This document shows positions 6,057 to 7,118 of a stretch of DNA of 7,118 nucleotides, one piece after another. Numbering within the stretch: position 1 is the stretch's first letter; every line of letters begins with the position of its first letter. The notes under the pieces were generated by a model that had not been told where the DNA came from, ran no database searches, and was given only the letters and a program-made list of their open reading frames with translations. A program made the translations under genes and the position numbers. This DNA is from an uncultured Coriobacteriaceae bacterium (GTDB lineage: Bacteria > Actinomycetota > Coriobacteriia > Coriobacteriales > Eggerthellaceae). Location of the stretch: positions 1 through 7,118 of the forward strand of contig CAMORQ010000098.1 in NCBI GenBank assembly GCA_946623915.1, in the 5' to 3' direction.

Positions 6057-6740
6057 ATGGCTGAACACAATGCTCCTTTCGATCGATTCACATTCACATG
6101 CACGGACAGGGTCAACGGTCGCGTGCTGTTCTGGATGCACCGGCTGCAGGACGACTCTTACGAGCTGCACGCTGAAAAAGGCCCGTCCGGCCAACTGATG
6201 GCAGAATTCACGCGGACCGTGCCGCTGAAAACCGCCGAAGCGCTGCGCGACGAGTTGTCGGAAGCTGGGGTGTTCGGCTGGGATGAAAGCTATCCCGACG
6301 ATGCCGCCCCTGGCAGCAGACGATGGAACATGACCATCGTGTTCCAGGAAGGCGTGTACACGCAAACCTGCAGCGGCGGAAGCAGCGTGCCCGACGGGTT
6401 CGACGCCTTGATGGAGGCGCTCTACAAGCTGGACCTTCCGCGACCGGGTGCCGACGATGCGCCGGGGATTTCGACGCCACCCATGATGCCGGGAATGCCC
6501 GGTGGATTCGATCTGTCGGCGCTGTTTTCCGGCGGTCCTGCGGGTGGACCCGATGCGTCCATGCTTGCAGAAATGCAACAGACCATGGCAGAAATGCAGG
6601 CTCATCCCGAACGGTTTCAGCAGCAGATCAAAGAAGAGTTCCGCAGCCTTCCTTTGGAGCAGCAGGAAGGCATGCTCGACATGCTCGCTTCGACTGGCAT
6701 GGCTCCGCGCGAATGGTGGGAGAAGTTTTTGCGCGGGTAG
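6057..6740 (+). CDS. Uncharacterised soluble protein, translationally linked to the LCP gene
   Basis: I do not recognise a named family. The 227-residue product has no signal peptide or membrane segment and should be cytoplasmic. The N-terminal part (about 8-130) looks like a compact alpha/beta domain: FDRFTFTCTDRVNGRVLFW, then ELHAEKGPSG, a helix LKTAEALRDELSEAGVFGW, a strand RRWNMTIVFQEGVYTQTC, and a helix FDALMEALYKLDLPRP. A Pro/Met/Gly-rich linker (about 131-165) leads to a Met/Gln-rich helical C-terminus (168-227) ending PREWWEKFLRG. The GC-rich codon use resembles that of the neighbours. The one-base gap to the LCP gene, the internal Shine-Dalgarno and the shared strand imply co-expression, and hence possibly a supporting role in envelope polymer attachment. 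That role is inference only. Confidence 0.8.
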   Translation: MAEHNAPFDRFTFTCTDRVNGRVLFWMHRLQDDSYELHAEKGPSGQLMAEFTRTVPLKTAEALRDELSEAGVFGWDESYPDDAAPGSRRWNMTIVFQEGVYTQTCSGGSSVPDGFDALMEALYKLDLPRPGADDAPGISTPPMMPGMPGGFDLSALFSGGPAGGPDASMLAEMQQTMAEMQAHPERFQQQIKEEFRSLPLEQQEGMLDMLASTGMAPREWWEKFLRG

Positions 6741-6786
6741 GCGAAGCGTTTGTGGTCGCGGGGTGGGGGACCTGCGAGATTGCTTC

Positions 6787-6986
6787 GCCGCGCGGCAGGG
6801 ACCTTTGCTACGCGCGCTCGCGCTTAACGGCGAGATAAGCGCGCTAGGGAAGTGCGCAATGATTGGGCCACGGTTCGCCTTATCCCTGCACGTATCGGCC
6901 CAAACATGGACTAGCGCACTTCTTTAGAGCGCGCTTACGTACGCCTACGCTCGCTAGAAGCTTCGCAAAGGCCCCTGCCGCACGGC
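6787..6986. repeat. Long imperfect inverted repeat with nested stems
   Basis: The outermost arms, 6787-6808 and 6965-6986, match as reverse complements at 20 of 22 positions. A middle pair, 6836-6857 with 6914-6937, pairs along 22 positions with a 2-base bulge (6927-6928) and two G-T pairs, including a perfect 9-bp part (GAAGTGCGC with GCGCACTTC). An inner pair, TTGGGCC (6863-6869) and GGCCCAA (6897-6903), closes a 27-base loop. The stretches between the outer and middle stems pair poorly. The element could be a dispersed non-coding repeat, a MITE-like remnant or a structured RNA. Confidence 0.75.
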
Positions 6987-7065
6987 TGCGCTTGTTGCTG
7001 GAGGGTTGCCAGCCCTGCGCTCGCTTCGCATCGCGCATAGGGGAGCGAGTCGGGGTCGGGCCGCG

Positions 7066-7098
7066 AATGTGACAGCAACGCGTCGTTGCTGTCACATT
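7066..7098. repeat. Strong 15-bp hairpin (3-base loop) near the right edge
   Basis: AATGTGACAGCAACG (7066-7080) and CGTTGCTGTCACATT (7084-7098) are exact reverse complements around the loop CGT. It looks like a terminator stem, but neither strand has a T-run after it. Its TGTGACA/TGTCACA ends also suit a protein-binding palindrome. It may be a Rho-aided or bidirectional terminator, or an operator for a gene beyond the edge: GATAAT, a -10-like hexamer, follows at 7101-7106. Confidence 0.6.
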
Positions 7099-7118
7099 TG
7101 GATAATAGGGGCTTGTTG

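Larger units (their letters stand above)
6741..7118. other. Gene-poor 378-base tail rich in inverted repeats
   Basis: No convincing gene is seen on either strand. The short open frames here are Arg/Ala/Pro-rich translations of repeat DNA and lack ribosome binding sites. The stretch holds a 200-bp imperfect inverted repeat and, near the right edge, a 15-bp hairpin, each listed separately. There is no T-run after either, so no classic terminator for the upstream operon is seen. Confidence 0.7.

Noticed and set aside
6880..7095. Minus-strand frame of 71 codons in the tail
   Set aside because: It is a basic, low-complexity translation spanning the inverted repeat and hairpin, with no ribosome site. 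It is likely a repeat-derived spurious frame.
1..7118. tRNA, rRNA, CRISPR array, transposase or phage genes
   Set aside because: No cloverleaf, rRNA segment, regularly spaced repeats, or transposase/integrase motifs were found on either strand by reading.

Overview
The window reads as GC-rich chromosomal DNA from a Gram-positive actinobacterium, most likely a member of the Coriobacteriia (Eggerthellaceae-like). This rests on family content and protein style: a MurT/GatD peptidoglycan-amidation enzyme, a LytR-CpsA-Psr (LCP) protein with a LytR_C domain, a lipoprotein-type aryl-sulfate sulfotransferase, and a serine/glutamine-rich SPOR protein. No rRNA or other taxonomic marker is present, so the placement is inference.

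Layout. Positions 802 to 1 (minus strand, running off the left edge) hold the 5' part of an aryl-sulfate sulfotransferase (ASST) gene. It is interrupted by two in-frame TAA codons, and one of them lies inside a perfect 34-bp palindrome. A clear intrinsic terminator (857-891, minus) separates it from a single-pass membrane protein with a poly-Ser/Pro-Gln spacer and a C-terminal SPOR domain (2011-956, minus). A divergent intergenic region (2012-2227) leads to three plus-strand genes: a MurT-GatD fusion (2228-4402), an LCP transferase (4499-6055), and an unrecognised soluble protein (6057-6740) that starts one base after the LCP stop. The last 378 bases contain no credible gene but carry a long imperfect inverted repeat (6787-6986) and a strong 15-bp hairpin (7066-7098).

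How the genes fit together. The SPOR protein (binds glycan strands), MurT-GatD (amidates the D-Glu of lipid II) and the LCP protein (attaches anionic polymers to peptidoglycan) form a cell-wall cluster. The sulfotransferase remnant is functionally unrelated.

The most notable observation is in the MurT-GatD protein. The amidotransferase domain is fused to MurT in one polypeptide, and the position of its nucleophilic cysteine is an aspartate (GAC, 3926-3928), although the active-site His and the MurT motifs are kept. This predicts an amidotransferase that cannot hydrolyse glutamine in the usual way and may use free ammonia or another nitrogen source.
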